A stretch of DNA of 64,000 nt from Longimicrobiales bacterium. GTDB lineage: Bacteria; Gemmatimonadota; Gemmatimonadetes; Longimicrobiales; Gaopeijiaceae. Every line of letters starts with the position of its first letter. Position 1 is the stretch's first letter. Positions 18,367-29,070 of this stretch are shown here, in pieces. The stretch lies in NCBI GenBank assembly GCA_951813395.1, contig OX638356.1, positions 2,740,501-2,804,500 of the forward strand, read 5' to 3'. The notes below the pieces were generated by a model. That model was not told the origin of the DNA, did not search any database, and saw nothing but the letters and a program-made list of their open reading frames with translations. The translations under genes and the position numbers were made by a program.

Positions 18367-19037
18367 GGCCTCGCTCCCAGAACCCACAGCGCCGCCCTCT
18401 GGGACGGGGCCGGCGAGCAGATGGACGAGGCCTGCTTCCACCTGGTGATACCGGACAGGGTCTCGGGTGCCGCGGCGACGAAGCCGAGACGGAACGGGCG
18501 CATCGCGCCGAGTCCGTCGAGCGAGCCGATGACGATGCCCGATTCATGGCCGGCGGACGCGGACGCGGGCAGGCCGTGCGGATCATCGGCGCGGAACAGA
18601 CGATCTCCGACGACATCGACCCAGGGCGCCGGAGCCGGGCCCGCGACTGGCGGTTCACTCCTGCCGATTCCCGCCCACGCGAGCAGGGCGTCGTGACGGT
18701 TCAAGCGCCCGCCGAGGACCCGAACCTCTACGCCGGAGCCCTGGGCCAACAGCGTCACGAAGAGCGACTCCCCTTCACCGGCCGTGATCAGGACGCCGTC
18801 GGGACCGCGCTCGGGGTACCCGATGCTCGGAAGAGCCAGCCCGACGAGGCGCCGCAGCTCCAGCATGCCCGGGCGGTCCGGATAGTGCGTCTCGCCCGCG
18901 AGCAGGTGGTGGCGCAGGCTGTCGAGCAGGCCCGGCGTCGGGACGGGCGCCGCACTGTCGACCGCACCGAGGCCGCGACACGCGTCCAGCGCCGTGCGAG
19001 CGCGCCAGGACAACCCCGACTCCACCGCCCCCTTCAC
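18363..19037 (-). CDS. Degenerate aminotransferase-like protein (pseudoenzyme?)
   Basis: 224 residues from GTG 19037, overlapping the SDR stop upstream and the true aminotransferase start downstream by four bases each. The N-terminal half resembles the first part of class I aminotransferases (THYPDRPGMLELRRLVGLAL, VLITAGEGESLFVTLLAQG). A later stretch resembles the cofactor-lysine region and the following helix (GSLDGLGAMRPFRLGFVAA, then WKQASSICSPAPSQRAAL). The usual SK(A/x)(F/Y)AM is DGLGAM here, so the Schiff-base lysine is gone, and the NPxNPTG and DE(I/V)Y blocks are missing, making it about 170 residues short. The frame is intact and fully coupled, so it is more likely a translated non-catalytic protein than a recent pseudogene. 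Function unknown. Confidence 0.6.
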   Translation of the reverse strand: MKGAVESGLSWRARTALDACRGLGAVDSAAPVPTPGLLDSLRHHLLAGETHYPDRPGMLELRRLVGLALPSIGYPERGPDGVLITAGEGESLFVTLLAQGSGVEVRVLGGRLNRHDALLAWAGIGRSEPPVAGPAPAPWVDVVGDRLFRADDPHGLPASASAGHESGIVIGSLDGLGAMRPFRLGFVAAAPETLSGITRWKQASSICSPAPSQRAALWVLGARP

Positions 19038-19861
19038 GGCCCGCTCTCCGGCCCGTACTCGGCGACCTCACCCGCGCGGCGAACGACGCCCTCCGGCCCC
19101 CACCTCTCCAGGGCCTGCGTGAGGACATGCGCGTCGAAGCGGCGCCCGGTCACCTCACCACGCAACCCGGCCAGAAACACGAAGGCGGGCGCCAGCTGCG
19201 CGGGATCCTCCCAGCGCGCCCGGGTCGCAGCGTCTTGCCGCTCCGCGTAGCGGCGCGTGAGCGAAGTCGGCTTGAGGTGGATCCCCGGCGTGACCGCGTT
19301 CACGCTCACCTGGGTCCCGGCCAATTCAAGAGCGAGACAGCGCGTGAACGCTTCAATCCCGAACTTCGACGCGCAGTACGCCGTCTGCGCCGCGAATCCC
19401 TCGACCCCTGCCCGGGACGACACGTTCACCACCGAGCCGCCGTTCTCCTGCAGCATCGGGAGCAGGTCGCGCGTCAGGAAGACCGGCGCTTCCAGATTCA
19501 CGCGCATCGTGCGGTCCCAGTGCGCCCGGTCAAGCGCCTCGATCGGCCGCCGCTCGAGCACGCCGGCGTTGTTGACAATGACACGCAGGTTGTCGGCTTC
19601 GCGAGCGACTCGCCGCACCAGGCGGTCGCGTCCATTCCGGCGCGACAGGTCGGCCACGCAGACCCCCGCCCGCCCGCCCGCCGCACGGATCCGCGCGGCG
19701 GTCCACTCGAGTTCTTCCGCCACCTCCGCCGCCAGCAATACTCGCGCACCCGCCGCCGCAAGTGCGGCCGCGACGCCGCTCCCCAGTCCGCGCCCGGCGC
19801 CCGTGACGAGCACGTCAACGCCCTTGACGCTTTCAACGCGGTTAGGTTGGACCGGATGCAT
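19034..19861 (-). CDS. Short-chain dehydrogenase/reductase (SDR)
   Basis: 275 residues. Classical SDR Rossmann fold: cofactor loop VTGAGRGLGSGVA, VADLSRR, NNAG motif in VIVNNAGVLERRP, catalytic Ser in VVNVSSRAG, and YCASK (Tyr-xxx-Lys) followed by VSVNAVTPGIHL. It oxidises or reduces an alcohol/ketone with NAD(P). It sits between the DUF819 membrane protein (16-bp gap) and the aminotransferase-like gene (4-bp overlap) in the minus operon. It could supply or consume a keto acid for the aminotransferase; the substrate is not predictable. Confidence 0.88.
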   Translation of the reverse strand: MHPVQPNRVESVKGVDVLVTGAGRGLGSGVAAALAAAGARVLLAAEVAEELEWTAARIRAAGGRAGVCVADLSRRNGRDRLVRRVAREADNLRVIVNNAGVLERRPIEALDRAHWDRTMRVNLEAPVFLTRDLLPMLQENGGSVVNVSSRAGVEGFAAQTAYCASKFGIEAFTRCLALELAGTQVSVNAVTPGIHLKPTSLTRRYAERQDAATRARWEDPAQLAPAFVFLAGLRGEVTGRRFDAHVLTQALERWGPEGVVRRAGEVAEYGPESGP

Positions 19862-19877
19862 CGCCTCGCTGCCAGCC

Positions 19878-21107
19878 TCAGCCCAGCAATGCGCTCACGA
19901 ATCGGGCGCACGCGAAGCCCAGGTAGTTCCCCAGTGCATACCCGAAGATCCCGACGATCACCGCAGGCGCCACCAGCCTGTGCCACTTCATCGCCATGCC
20001 GATCGCAAGCGCCGATCCCGGCCCGCCGATCGCCGCCTGGCTTGCGATGGAGACCGTGGGAAGGTCGATGCGGAACAGCCACCCCAGCCCGTACGCGAGG
20101 GCGACGTGGATGCCGATGATCGCAATCATGAAGCTGAAGATGGGCACGCCGGCGTCGACCACCGTCGCAAGATCGGAGGCCGCCCCCAGCGCGATGAAGA
20201 AGATGTGCAGCGCGAAGTAGGAGAGCACTTCGGCGCCCCGCAGCCGCCTGACCCACGGCAGTTGAGCCACGATGAGCGCGATGGTGGTAAGCCACAGCAC
20301 TTCCGGCACTTCGCTCAGGAACTTGACCAGTGCGTACAGCGGCGCAGTATCCGGCATGGTGGCGAGTGGCTGGCCAAAGGCATTGCTGACGAGGCGCGCC
20401 ACCCACAGGGCCGCGAGAGGGAGCGCACCCAGAACGGCGAAGTCGGTGATGCTGATGTCCGTATCGGTCCAGCGGCGACGCAAGGCCTCTTCGTCGGGCA
20501 CCTGTTCGTCGTCTCCGCCGGGGCCCCCGGACGGAACAGAAGCCCGGCCCGGACCACAGCGGCGCAGGAACATTGCGGCCAGCACCCCCGCCAGCCACAC
20601 CTGCAGCAGGAGATAGGGCACCGTGGACAGGTTGTCGGCCAGGGCCGCTGCGGCGAAGGTGCTCGGCTCGACCTCAAGCCCCTGGCCCACGGCTGCGAAG
20701 TTCATACCGCCGCCCGCGAAGGCCGCCGAGAACGCCCCGGCCAGTTTCCATGTCTCGGGACCGACCCATCCCGCCATGGTCGCGCCCGCCACCGCACCCC
20801 CGACAAGGCTGCCCCCGCAGGCCACGAGATAGGCGACCAGCAGCGGCCGCCCCGCATGGGCAAGCTCCTTCATGTGCGTCCCCATGATCACGAGCACGAT
20901 CGCGTAGGGGATCGCGAACGTGAACACGCCCTCGTGCACCGGCCCCGTGTGCTCGATCACGCCCACGTTTGCCAACGTGATTCCGAGCAGCGTGCACACC
21001 ACCGCGGAGCTGATCTTCCTGATCGGCTCGTAGCGCTCCTCGAGCCAGCGCGCAAACGCCACCACGGCCAGCATGAACGCCAGGACCAGTACGGGTTCTC
21101 GTATCAT
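19878..21107 (-). CDS. DUF819 (YjcL-like) multipass membrane protein
   Basis: 409 residues with about ten hydrophobic segments and a charged loop in the middle (DDEQVPDEEALRRRWTDTD). The two glycine-rich repeats AAFAGGGMNFAAVGQGL and SQAAIGGPGSALAIGMA, with GIFGYALGNYLGF near the end, identify the DUF819 family of putative secondary transporters or permeases. Its place between a 2-hydroxyacid dehydrogenase (4-bp overlap) and an SDR in a catabolic operon suggests uptake or export of the organic acid or amino acid handled by that operon. No member has a firmly established substrate, so the transport role is inference. Confidence 0.82.
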   Translation of the reverse strand: MIREPVLVLAFMLAVVAFARWLEERYEPIRKISSAVVCTLLGITLANVGVIEHTGPVHEGVFTFAIPYAIVLVIMGTHMKELAHAGRPLLVAYLVACGGSLVGGAVAGATMAGWVGPETWKLAGAFSAAFAGGGMNFAAVGQGLEVEPSTFAAAALADNLSTVPYLLLQVWLAGVLAAMFLRRCGPGRASVPSGGPGGDDEQVPDEEALRRRWTDTDISITDFAVLGALPLAALWVARLVSNAFGQPLATMPDTAPLYALVKFLSEVPEVLWLTTIALIVAQLPWVRRLRGAEVLSYFALHIFFIALGAASDLATVVDAGVPIFSFMIAIIGIHVALAYGLGWLFRIDLPTVSIASQAAIGGPGSALAIGMAMKWHRLVAPAVIVGIFGYALGNYLGFACARFVSALLG

Positions 21108-22141
21108 GACGTTCTCGTGGCAGCGGCCAGGTTCGTGACGATGTCCCGCGCCATTCCGGCCTGTCCCCCGCCGGTGCCGCCGCCCACGTGTGGCGAGAGA
21201 AGCACGTTGGGGGCGTCGAGCAGCGGGTTGCCCTCCGGCAGCGGCTCGTCGACGAACACGTCCAGTCCGGCGCCCGCAATCCGCCCGTCCCCGAGCGCGT
21301 CGACCAGCGCGGCCTCGTCGACCAGGCCGCCGCGGGCGGTGTTGATCAGGATCGCGTCGGTCCTCATGAGGCGTAGCGCGTCAGCGTCGATCATCTCCTC
21401 GGTGTGTTCCGTGTGCGGAGCATGAAGGCTGACCACATCGCTTTTCGCGAGCAGCTCCTCGAAGGGGAGGTAGCGCACGCCCGCCATGGCCTCGTATTCG
21501 CGCGGCAGCCGCGAGCGCTTGCAGTAGACCACGTTCATGTCGAACGCCTGGGCGCGGCGGGCGACTTCGAGGCCGATACCGCCCAATCCCACGAGGCCGA
21601 GGACCCTGCCGTGAAGCTGGTGGACGTCCGGATAGCCCAGCCAGTTGAAGGCGATCTTCCGTTCGGTCGTCCGGACCGGCTCGACGCCCAGGGACCTGTA
21701 GGCGGCATCGCGCGTCCCGAGATGGCCCGGGACGAGCTTCCGATAGAGGCCCAGCATGAGCGCGATGGTCTGTTCGGCGACCGCGATCGCACCGCGGTGC
21801 GGCAGGACCGACACGGGAACGTCCGCGGCCGCCGCGGCTTCCATGTCCACCGCCCAGGGCGCCCGCCCCTGCACCTGAATCAGCCGGAGCCGGGGCACGG
21901 CCTTGATGAGCTCGCCCCCGATCCGGCGCGTGGCGGTCAACAGCGCATCCGCGCCCGCGGCCGCGTGCACGAGCTCCGCGCCATCCAGCTCGTCTCCCCA
22001 GACGAATTGGATGCCGGCTTCGTCCGCCGTGCGTTGAAAGAGGGCGCGGATCCAGTCCGCCAGAGGCTCGATGTGGAGGGCTCGCAATGGGGTAACGACG
22101 GGTTGAAGTGGACTGAAACGGCGACGGAAGTTATAACCCAT
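21104..22141 (-). CDS. D-2-hydroxyacid dehydrogenase
   Basis: NAD-dependent enzyme of the D-isomer-specific 2-hydroxyacid dehydrogenase family, interconverting 2-keto and D-2-hydroxy acids. Seen: Rossmann motif LVGLGGIGLEVARRA, SLHAPHT, catalytic Arg in INTARGGLVDE, Glu in VFVDEPLPEGNPLL and the His in LLSPHVGGGT. ATG 22141 gives 345 residues, but the first ~18 have no counterpart in the family. TTG 22087 (before RALHIEPLADW) would match better, and ATG 22141 overlaps the divergent ATG at 22140. Neither has a clear ribosome site. First gene of the six-gene minus operon. Confidence 0.86.
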   Translation of the reverse strand: MGYNFRRRFSPLQPVVTPLRALHIEPLADWIRALFQRTADEAGIQFVWGDELDGAELVHAAAGADALLTATRRIGGELIKAVPRLRLIQVQGRAPWAVDMEAAAAADVPVSVLPHRGAIAVAEQTIALMLGLYRKLVPGHLGTRDAAYRSLGVEPVRTTERKIAFNWLGYPDVHQLHGRVLGLVGLGGIGLEVARRAQAFDMNVVYCKRSRLPREYEAMAGVRYLPFEELLAKSDVVSLHAPHTEHTEEMIDADALRLMRTDAILINTARGGLVDEAALVDALGDGRIAGAGLDVFVDEPLPEGNPLLDAPNVLLSPHVGGGTGGGQAGMARDIVTNLAAATRTS

Positions 22142-22427
22142 GACAATGGACCGCCGACAGTTCACCGCATCCGCCGCCACCGGCGCAGGCGCCATGGCCC
22201 TGCTGTGGCAGCAAGCCTGCACAGAGGTTGCGGACACCGGCGAGGTCTCCGCCGAAACCGCTCGCACGCTCCTCGATCATCAGGGGCCGCGCGGCATCTA
22301 CGAAACCGCCGAGGAGCTGGACCGCCTCAGGGCCGCGCTCGCCAACATGATCAACGTGCAGCGCCAGTTGCGCGAGTTTCCCCTGGACCCGGACGAGCCA
22401 CCCCTCACCGTGTTCTGGAGGGGCTGA
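22140..22427 (+). CDS. Tat signal and N-terminal part of an amidase, cut off by an in-frame TGA
   Basis: 95 residues beginning MTMDRRQFTASAATGAG, a twin-arginine signal, followed by a helical segment (ELDRLRAALANMINVQRQLREFPLDPDEPP) of the kind that precedes the catalytic domain in Tat-exported amidases. It stops at TGA 22425-22427. The very next in-frame codons continue into the amidase catalytic domain, which has its own GTG start two codons later. Homology therefore suggests one original gene. Either a stop mutation or sequencing error separates the two parts, or they are now two coupled polypeptides. On its own this piece has no enzymatic motif. Confidence 0.6.
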   Translation: MTMDRRQFTASAATGAGAMALLWQQACTEVADTGEVSAETARTLLDHQGPRGIYETAEELDRLRAALANMINVQRQLREFPLDPDEPPLTVFWRG

Positions 22428-23805
22428 CAGGTGCAGGAAGACATCCTCTTCCTCACGGTGAGGGAACTCGCCGACCTCCTGGAGAGCGGCGCGGTCACCT
22501 CCGTCGACCTCACGCAGGCCTACCTTGACCGTGCGGACGCGCTCGACGTCCCCCCGTTCGACCTGCCCAGCGAGCCGCGCACGGATCACGACGGCAAGCT
22601 CGCCACCATGGTCACGATCGCGCGCGACCACGCGCTCGATGCCGCCGAGCGCGCCGACGCCGAACTCGCCGCGGGGCGCCGCCGCGGCATCCTGCACGGG
22701 ATTCCCTACGGCGTGAAGGACCTGCTCGACACGCGCGGCATCCGCACCACGTGGGGATCGGGGATCTTCCGGGACCGCGTCCCGGACCGGAACGCCGCCG
22801 TGATCGACCGGCTGGAAGACGCCGGCGCGGTCATGATGGCCAAGATGTCTCTGGGCGAGTTCGCCGGCGGCAACACCAGTTCCGCGCTCAATCCGTGGAA
22901 GCTCGACCGCACCAGCTTCGGGTCGTCGAGCGGCACGGTGTCGGCGGCGGTGGCGGGGCTGATCGGCTTCGGCATCGGCACCGAGACGGGCGGCTCGATC
23001 GTCTTCCCGGCCTCCGCCGTCGGCGCGTCCGGTCTGCGCCCCACGTTCGGCCGCGTGAGCCGCTTCGGCTGCATGGCGCTGTCGTGGAGCCTGGACAAGA
23101 TCGGCCCCGTCGGCCGCTCGGCCGAGGACTGCGGGCACGTCCTGCAGGAGATCGCGGCGCACGATCCGCGCGACAACGCCACCGTCGACCGCCCCTTCGC
23201 CTTCCGCCCGGACCCGGGCCCGATGCGCGGCCGCCGCCTGGGCGTCCACCGGGCCGAGTTCGAGCTGTCGGGTTCCGAAGACACCCGCCGCGTCTTCCAG
23301 GAGGCGCTCGACGTCTTCGCGCAGATGGGGGTCGAGGTCGAGGACATCGAACTGCCGTTGCGGCCCACGGGCGCCCTCTTCACGACCATCGTCACGGTCG
23401 AGAGCGGCACCAACTTCAAGTCGCTCTTCGACGACGGCCGCGCCGCCGGGATGTTCTCGTTCAACGAGGACCGGCGCGCCGGCTGGATGGCCGGCCGCAT
23501 GATGCCCGCCGCCGACTACCTGACCGCCCAGCGGATCCGCAACCAGCTGGTGCGGGAAGCCGACGAGATCCTGTCGCGCTACGACGCGGTGATCGCCCCC
23601 ACGTGGCCCAACGGCGCCGCGATGCGGGAGGTGCGCGACGGCTGGCCGATTCCTGCGCGCAACGAGTGGGAGCCGCCCGGGGAGGTCAGCGCGCGCACCC
23701 CCCGGCTCAACTACATCGCCAACCTGGTCGGGCACCCCGGCCTGGCGATTCCGTGCGGCTTCGACGAGGACGGCCTGCCGCTGTCGCTGCAGATCGTGGG
23801 CTCGC

Positions 23806-25517
<1,712 letters not shown>

Positions 25518-25521
<4 letters not shown>

Positions 25522-26627
25522 CGGGCCGGTGCCCGCGGCGGCGCGAAGCGGTCCCGCAGCTCGGCGATCGCCACCCATCGCCCGCTCTCCAGCGACTCCA
25601 TGCAGCCATGCACCAGGAGGAGGGTCTCCAGGTGATCGCCGGCTGTAGTCACAGGATCGGACTCCCCGTGAATGGCCCCCAGGAACTCGGCGAGAAGCGC
25701 CCGTGTGTCGTCCACGAACGGCACACAGGGCTCGAGCGGCTCGGCGACCGGCGTCTCGGCGTCGGCATCGCTCTTGAAGTTGGGCCCGCGCAGCCCCAGC
25801 CCGCGATCGAAGTCCACGCGCACGAGATCCTCGAACTGCTCGCGCTGAATGAGTGCGCCGCGCTCGAAATCGCTGCGCCAGCGGAAGTCCATCCGGTTCC
25901 ACGCCGCCGTCCAGGTGCCCAGATAGTTCGCGCGCACCCCGTTCTCGAAGCGGAAAAGGACCGACACGCAGCAGTCGCCCTCGTAGGTGCTCCACGATGG
26001 CCGCCACGTGTCGCACACCAGCGAATCGACCTCCGCGCCGTAGCAATGCCGCAGCAGGTCGAAGTGGTGGATGCTCTGCTCCAGCAGCATGGGGTGCGCC
26101 ATCGACATGACGTAGTCGTTCAGGTCGTCCCTGTTGCCGTCGCGCTGTCTGTTGTAGGTGAAGTGCGCATGACTCAACGCGCCCAGCTCCCCGGTGCGCA
26201 CGGTGCGCCGGATCCGCTGCGACGAGGGGAGGTAGCGGAAGTTCATCCCGACGAGGAGGTGGCGCCCGGCCGCGTCCGCCCGCGCGATCAGGTCGGCGAC
26301 TTCGCCGAGGTCCTCCGAGAGCGGCTTCTCGCACAGCACGTGGAGGCCGTGGGCCAGGGCGCGGCTGACGAGGCCGTGATGGGTGGCGGGCGGGGTCGCG
26401 ATGACGACGGCGTCCGCCCGGGCTTCGGAGCCGACCAGCCCTGCGGCGAAATCGGGCGCGACGAGGGCCCCCGGGGCGTGATCGTCGCGGGCGCGCCGGG
26501 CCCGTGCTTCGTCGTGGTCCATGATCCCGGCCAGCGTCGCGTCGGGGGCTTCGGCGATGACGCGCGCCCACATGGTCCCGCGTACGCCGGCGCCGACGAG
26601 GAGGATGCGGATGGGGTCCCGGCTCAC
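25518..26627 (-). CDS. Gfo/Idh/MocA-family oxidoreductase
   Basis: 369 residues from GTG 26627 (GTGA overlap). N-terminal Rossmann domain with [17 protein letters not shown] and [14 protein letters not shown], then the conserved lysine in [17 protein letters not shown] and GMNFRYLPS, followed by the alpha/beta substrate domain with [13 protein letters not shown]. Family members oxidise or reduce sugars, inositols, amino sugars or related polyols with NAD(P). It lies inside the peptide-transporter operon between the aminotransferase and the ATPase, so it probably acts on an imported amino-sugar-like or amino-acid-like ligand. Confidence 0.88.
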
Positions 26628-27808
26628 GACGGCGCAGCCGTTCGCGCCCCGCGCACCCGTGCGACAAAGCGCGCCATCCGCGTCAGCGCCTCCTCCATGG
26701 ACTCGAACGCCGACAGCAGCGTGATCCGGATGTGGCGGTTCGCCGGGTCGGCGAACATCGTGCCGGGAAAGACCATGACCTGTTCCCGGCGCAGCAGTTC
26801 GAGACAGAAGGTCTCGGCGTCCAGCCCCGTGCTGGAGATGTTCGCGTAGACGTACATCCCGCCGCCGGGGCGTCCGTACGAGATGCCCATCTCGTCGAGG
26901 CGGCGGAGCACGAGAGCGAGCCGCCGCTCATACTCGGCCAGCATCGAGGCGACCGCCGCGTCACCCGTCTCGAGGGCCGCCAGCGCCCCGCGCTGCAGGG
27001 CCGGCGGCGTGCAGATGCTCAGCGTGTGCTTGATCTCGACGGCCGACTCCATCATCCAGGCGGGCGCCGCGAGATAGCCCACGCGCCACCCGGTCATCGC
27101 GTACGCCTTGGAGAAGCCGTTCACGGTGACGGTGCGTTCGAGCATTCCGTCGAGGGCGCCCATGCTCACGTGTTCGGCGCCGCCTAAGATCAGCTTCTCG
27201 TAGATCTCGTCGGAAATGACCAGGAGGTCGTGCTCCACGGCCAGCCGGGCGATGCGCTCAAGTTCCCCGCGCGGGGTCAGTCCGCCGGTGGGGTTGTTCG
27301 GGTTCGCGATCACCAGGAGCTTCGAGCGCTCGGTGAGGACCTCGCGAATGGCGTCGGCCCTGAGCGCGTAGTCGTCCCCTTCGAGCGTCGGCACGTCCAC
27401 GATCCGGCCGCCCGCCAGCTTGACCATGTAGTCGAAGGCGTTGAAGCGCGGGGCCTGGAGGACGACCTCATCACCGGGATCGACCAGGGCCAGGATCGAG
27501 ATCAGGAGCGCTTCCTGGGCGCCGTTGGTGACGATGACCTGGTCGGCCGAATACTTAACATTATTGTTAAGTTTCAGCTGAAACGCGATCGCTTCGCGGA
27601 GTTCCGGGAGTCCCGGAGGCGGGCTGTAGTGGGTGTAGCCGCCGATCAGGGCGTCCGCGCCCGCCGCGACGATGGCGGGCGGCGTCTCGAAGTCCGGGTC
27701 GCCCCGGCCCAGCGCGATGATGTCGTCGAGCCCGCCGGCCAGTTCGAGCATGCGGGTGCGAAAGCTCGACTTCACGCTGACCGCGCGCGCGGCGAGGTGG
27801 GCGCTCAT
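26624..27808 (-). CDS. PLP-dependent class I/II aminotransferase
   Basis: 394 residues from ATG 27808, whose A is the last base of the previous stop (TGATG). All fold-type-I aminotransferase blocks are present: [58 protein letters not shown], the Schiff-base lysine in [17 protein letters not shown], and [10 protein letters not shown] near the end. It is closely similar to the enzyme at 17188-18366 in motif sequence. It probably transaminates a product released from the transported ligand. A short AT-rich patch (TTAACAATAATGTTAAG on the coding strand, near 27560) interrupts otherwise G+C-rich codon use. Confidence 0.9.
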   Translation of the reverse strand: MSAHLAARAVSVKSSFRTRMLELAGGLDDIIALGRGDPDFETPPAIVAAGADALIGGYTHYSPPPGLPELREAIAFQLKLNNNVKYSADQVIVTNGAQEALLISILALVDPGDEVVLQAPRFNAFDYMVKLAGGRIVDVPTLEGDDYALRADAIREVLTERSKLLVIANPNNPTGGLTPRGELERIARLAVEHDLLVISDEIYEKLILGGAEHVSMGALDGMLERTVTVNGFSKAYAMTGWRVGYLAAPAWMMESAVEIKHTLSICTPPALQRGALAALETGDAAVASMLAEYERRLALVLRRLDEMGISYGRPGGGMYVYANISSTGLDAETFCLELLRREQVMVFPGTMFADPANRHIRITLLSAFESMEEALTRMARFVARVRGARTAAPS

Positions 27809-29055
27809 CACACCCCCGGCCGCGAGTACAGGCAGCACCCGCGCACGAACGTCATCCGCACCCGCTCCAGGTCGCCCAGATCCTCCAGCGGGTTGCCGTC
27901 CACCACGATCACGTCCCCCTCCTTCCCCGCCTCCAGCGTGCCGATCCGGTCGTCCAGCCGGTTCATGATCGCGGCCTCCCGTGTCGCGCTCATGATCGCG
28001 GCGTGATTGTCGGCCACCACCCCCACCTCGATCATGAACTCCATCTCCGGGACCACCACGCCATGCCGCACCGCGGGACTCCCCGCGTCGGTCCCGAACA
28101 CGATGCGCACCCCGGCCCGTGCCGCCCGCAACAGGCCGTCGTAGCGGCTCCTGTCGGCGACCGCGTGCTGCCGCTCCCGGATCTTCCATTCGGGGATGTC
28201 GTACGTGCGCGCGACCTCGGGCTTCGACTGGATCACGACGGGCGAGAAGGTGGTGACGATCGGCACGCCCTTCTCCACCAGCTTGCCGATGGTCCGGTCC
28301 GACATGCTGCCGCCGTGTTCCACCGTGTCGACGCCAAAGTCCACGGCCCGCTCGATCGCCGCGTCGAAGGTGGCATGCGCGGTGATGGGCAGTCCGCTCC
28401 GGTGCGTCTCGTCGACGATGGCCTCGAGCTCCGCGTCGGTGAACTCCAGGAGGTCGTGGCACATCATGATCTTGATCAGGTCGGCGCCGTCCTTCACCTG
28501 ATCCCGCACCGCGCGCCGCATCTCGTCGGCGCCGGTGGCCTCGCGGCAGCACCAGTAGGTGTGGCCGCCCGTCTGCACTATCGCCTCGGCGCAGATCAGC
28601 AGGCGCGGACCCGCGAACACCCCCTGCTCCACGGCCTGCTTCGCGAACGCCCCGCTCCGGTTCATCCCCAGGTCGCGCACCAGCGTGATCCCGGCCCGCA
28701 GGTTCGCGAGCATGTTGGCCGCCGCCTTGTACGCGCTGATCTCGGGCGCGTCGTGCATGGACTGGGCGGCAAGGTCGTGGATGCCGTCCCATGCCAGGTG
28801 GGCGTGGCTGTTGATCAGGCCCGCCAGGATCGTTCCGCCCGCCGCGACGACCGCCCGACCCTCCCCCGCCGGGGCCCCCGCACCCCACGCCCCGACCGAC
28901 ACGATCCGCCCACCCGCCAGCGTGACGTGGCCGTCCTCGATCACCTCGTCCCCCACCCCCGTGATTACCCGGCCGCGGAGCGTGACCGATGCGGGTTCGC
29001 GCGGAGCCAGGTCCTGCAGGACCGGCTGAAACTTCCAGGCTGGTGCTTCGGGCAT
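27808..29055 (-). CDS. Amidohydrolase-family metal hydrolase
   Basis: 415 residues without a signal peptide, so cytoplasmic. Metal-dependent TIM barrel: first ligands in NSHAHLAWDG, bridging lysine in LIKIMMCHD, His in PITAHATFDAA and TVEHGGSM, catalytic Asp in IVFGTDAGSPAV, then the composite-domain end IGTLEAGKEGDVIVVDGNPL. It resembles the imidazolonepropionase-like/Xaa-Pro dipeptidase group. It sits 15 bp after the glycosidase-like gene and one base before the aminotransferase, suggesting it frees an amine- or carboxyl-bearing group from an imported compound which the aminotransferase then processes. Confidence 0.86.
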   Translation of the reverse strand: MPEAPAWKFQPVLQDLAPREPASVTLRGRVITGVGDEVIEDGHVTLAGGRIVSVGAWGAGAPAGEGRAVVAAGGTILAGLINSHAHLAWDGIHDLAAQSMHDAPEISAYKAAANMLANLRAGITLVRDLGMNRSGAFAKQAVEQGVFAGPRLLICAEAIVQTGGHTYWCCREATGADEMRRAVRDQVKDGADLIKIMMCHDLLEFTDAELEAIVDETHRSGLPITAHATFDAAIERAVDFGVDTVEHGGSMSDRTIGKLVEKGVPIVTTFSPVVIQSKPEVARTYDIPEWKIRERQHAVADRSRYDGLLRAARAGVRIVFGTDAGSPAVRHGVVVPEMEFMIEVGVVADNHAAIMSATREAAIMNRLDDRIGTLEAGKEGDVIVVDGNPLEDLGDLERVRMTFVRGCCLYSRPGV

Positions 29056-29070
29056 GCGAGTCTCCCTGCG

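Noticed and set aside
19257-21425. A 722-codon plus-strand frame opposite the SDR and DUF819 genes
   Set aside because: Antisense shadow of two genes with diagnostic motifs.
22425-22427. TGA as a selenocysteine codon in the amidase
   Set aside because: Amidase-signature enzymes do not use selenocysteine, the position is outside the catalytic domain, and I see no SECIS-like hairpin just downstream.
25522-26667. N-terminal extension of the fused ABC ATPase to 953 residues
   Set aside because: The extension is antiparallel-frame noise over the Gfo/Idh gene. The ATPase domain starts right after ATG 25521, which overlaps the upstream stop as ATGA.
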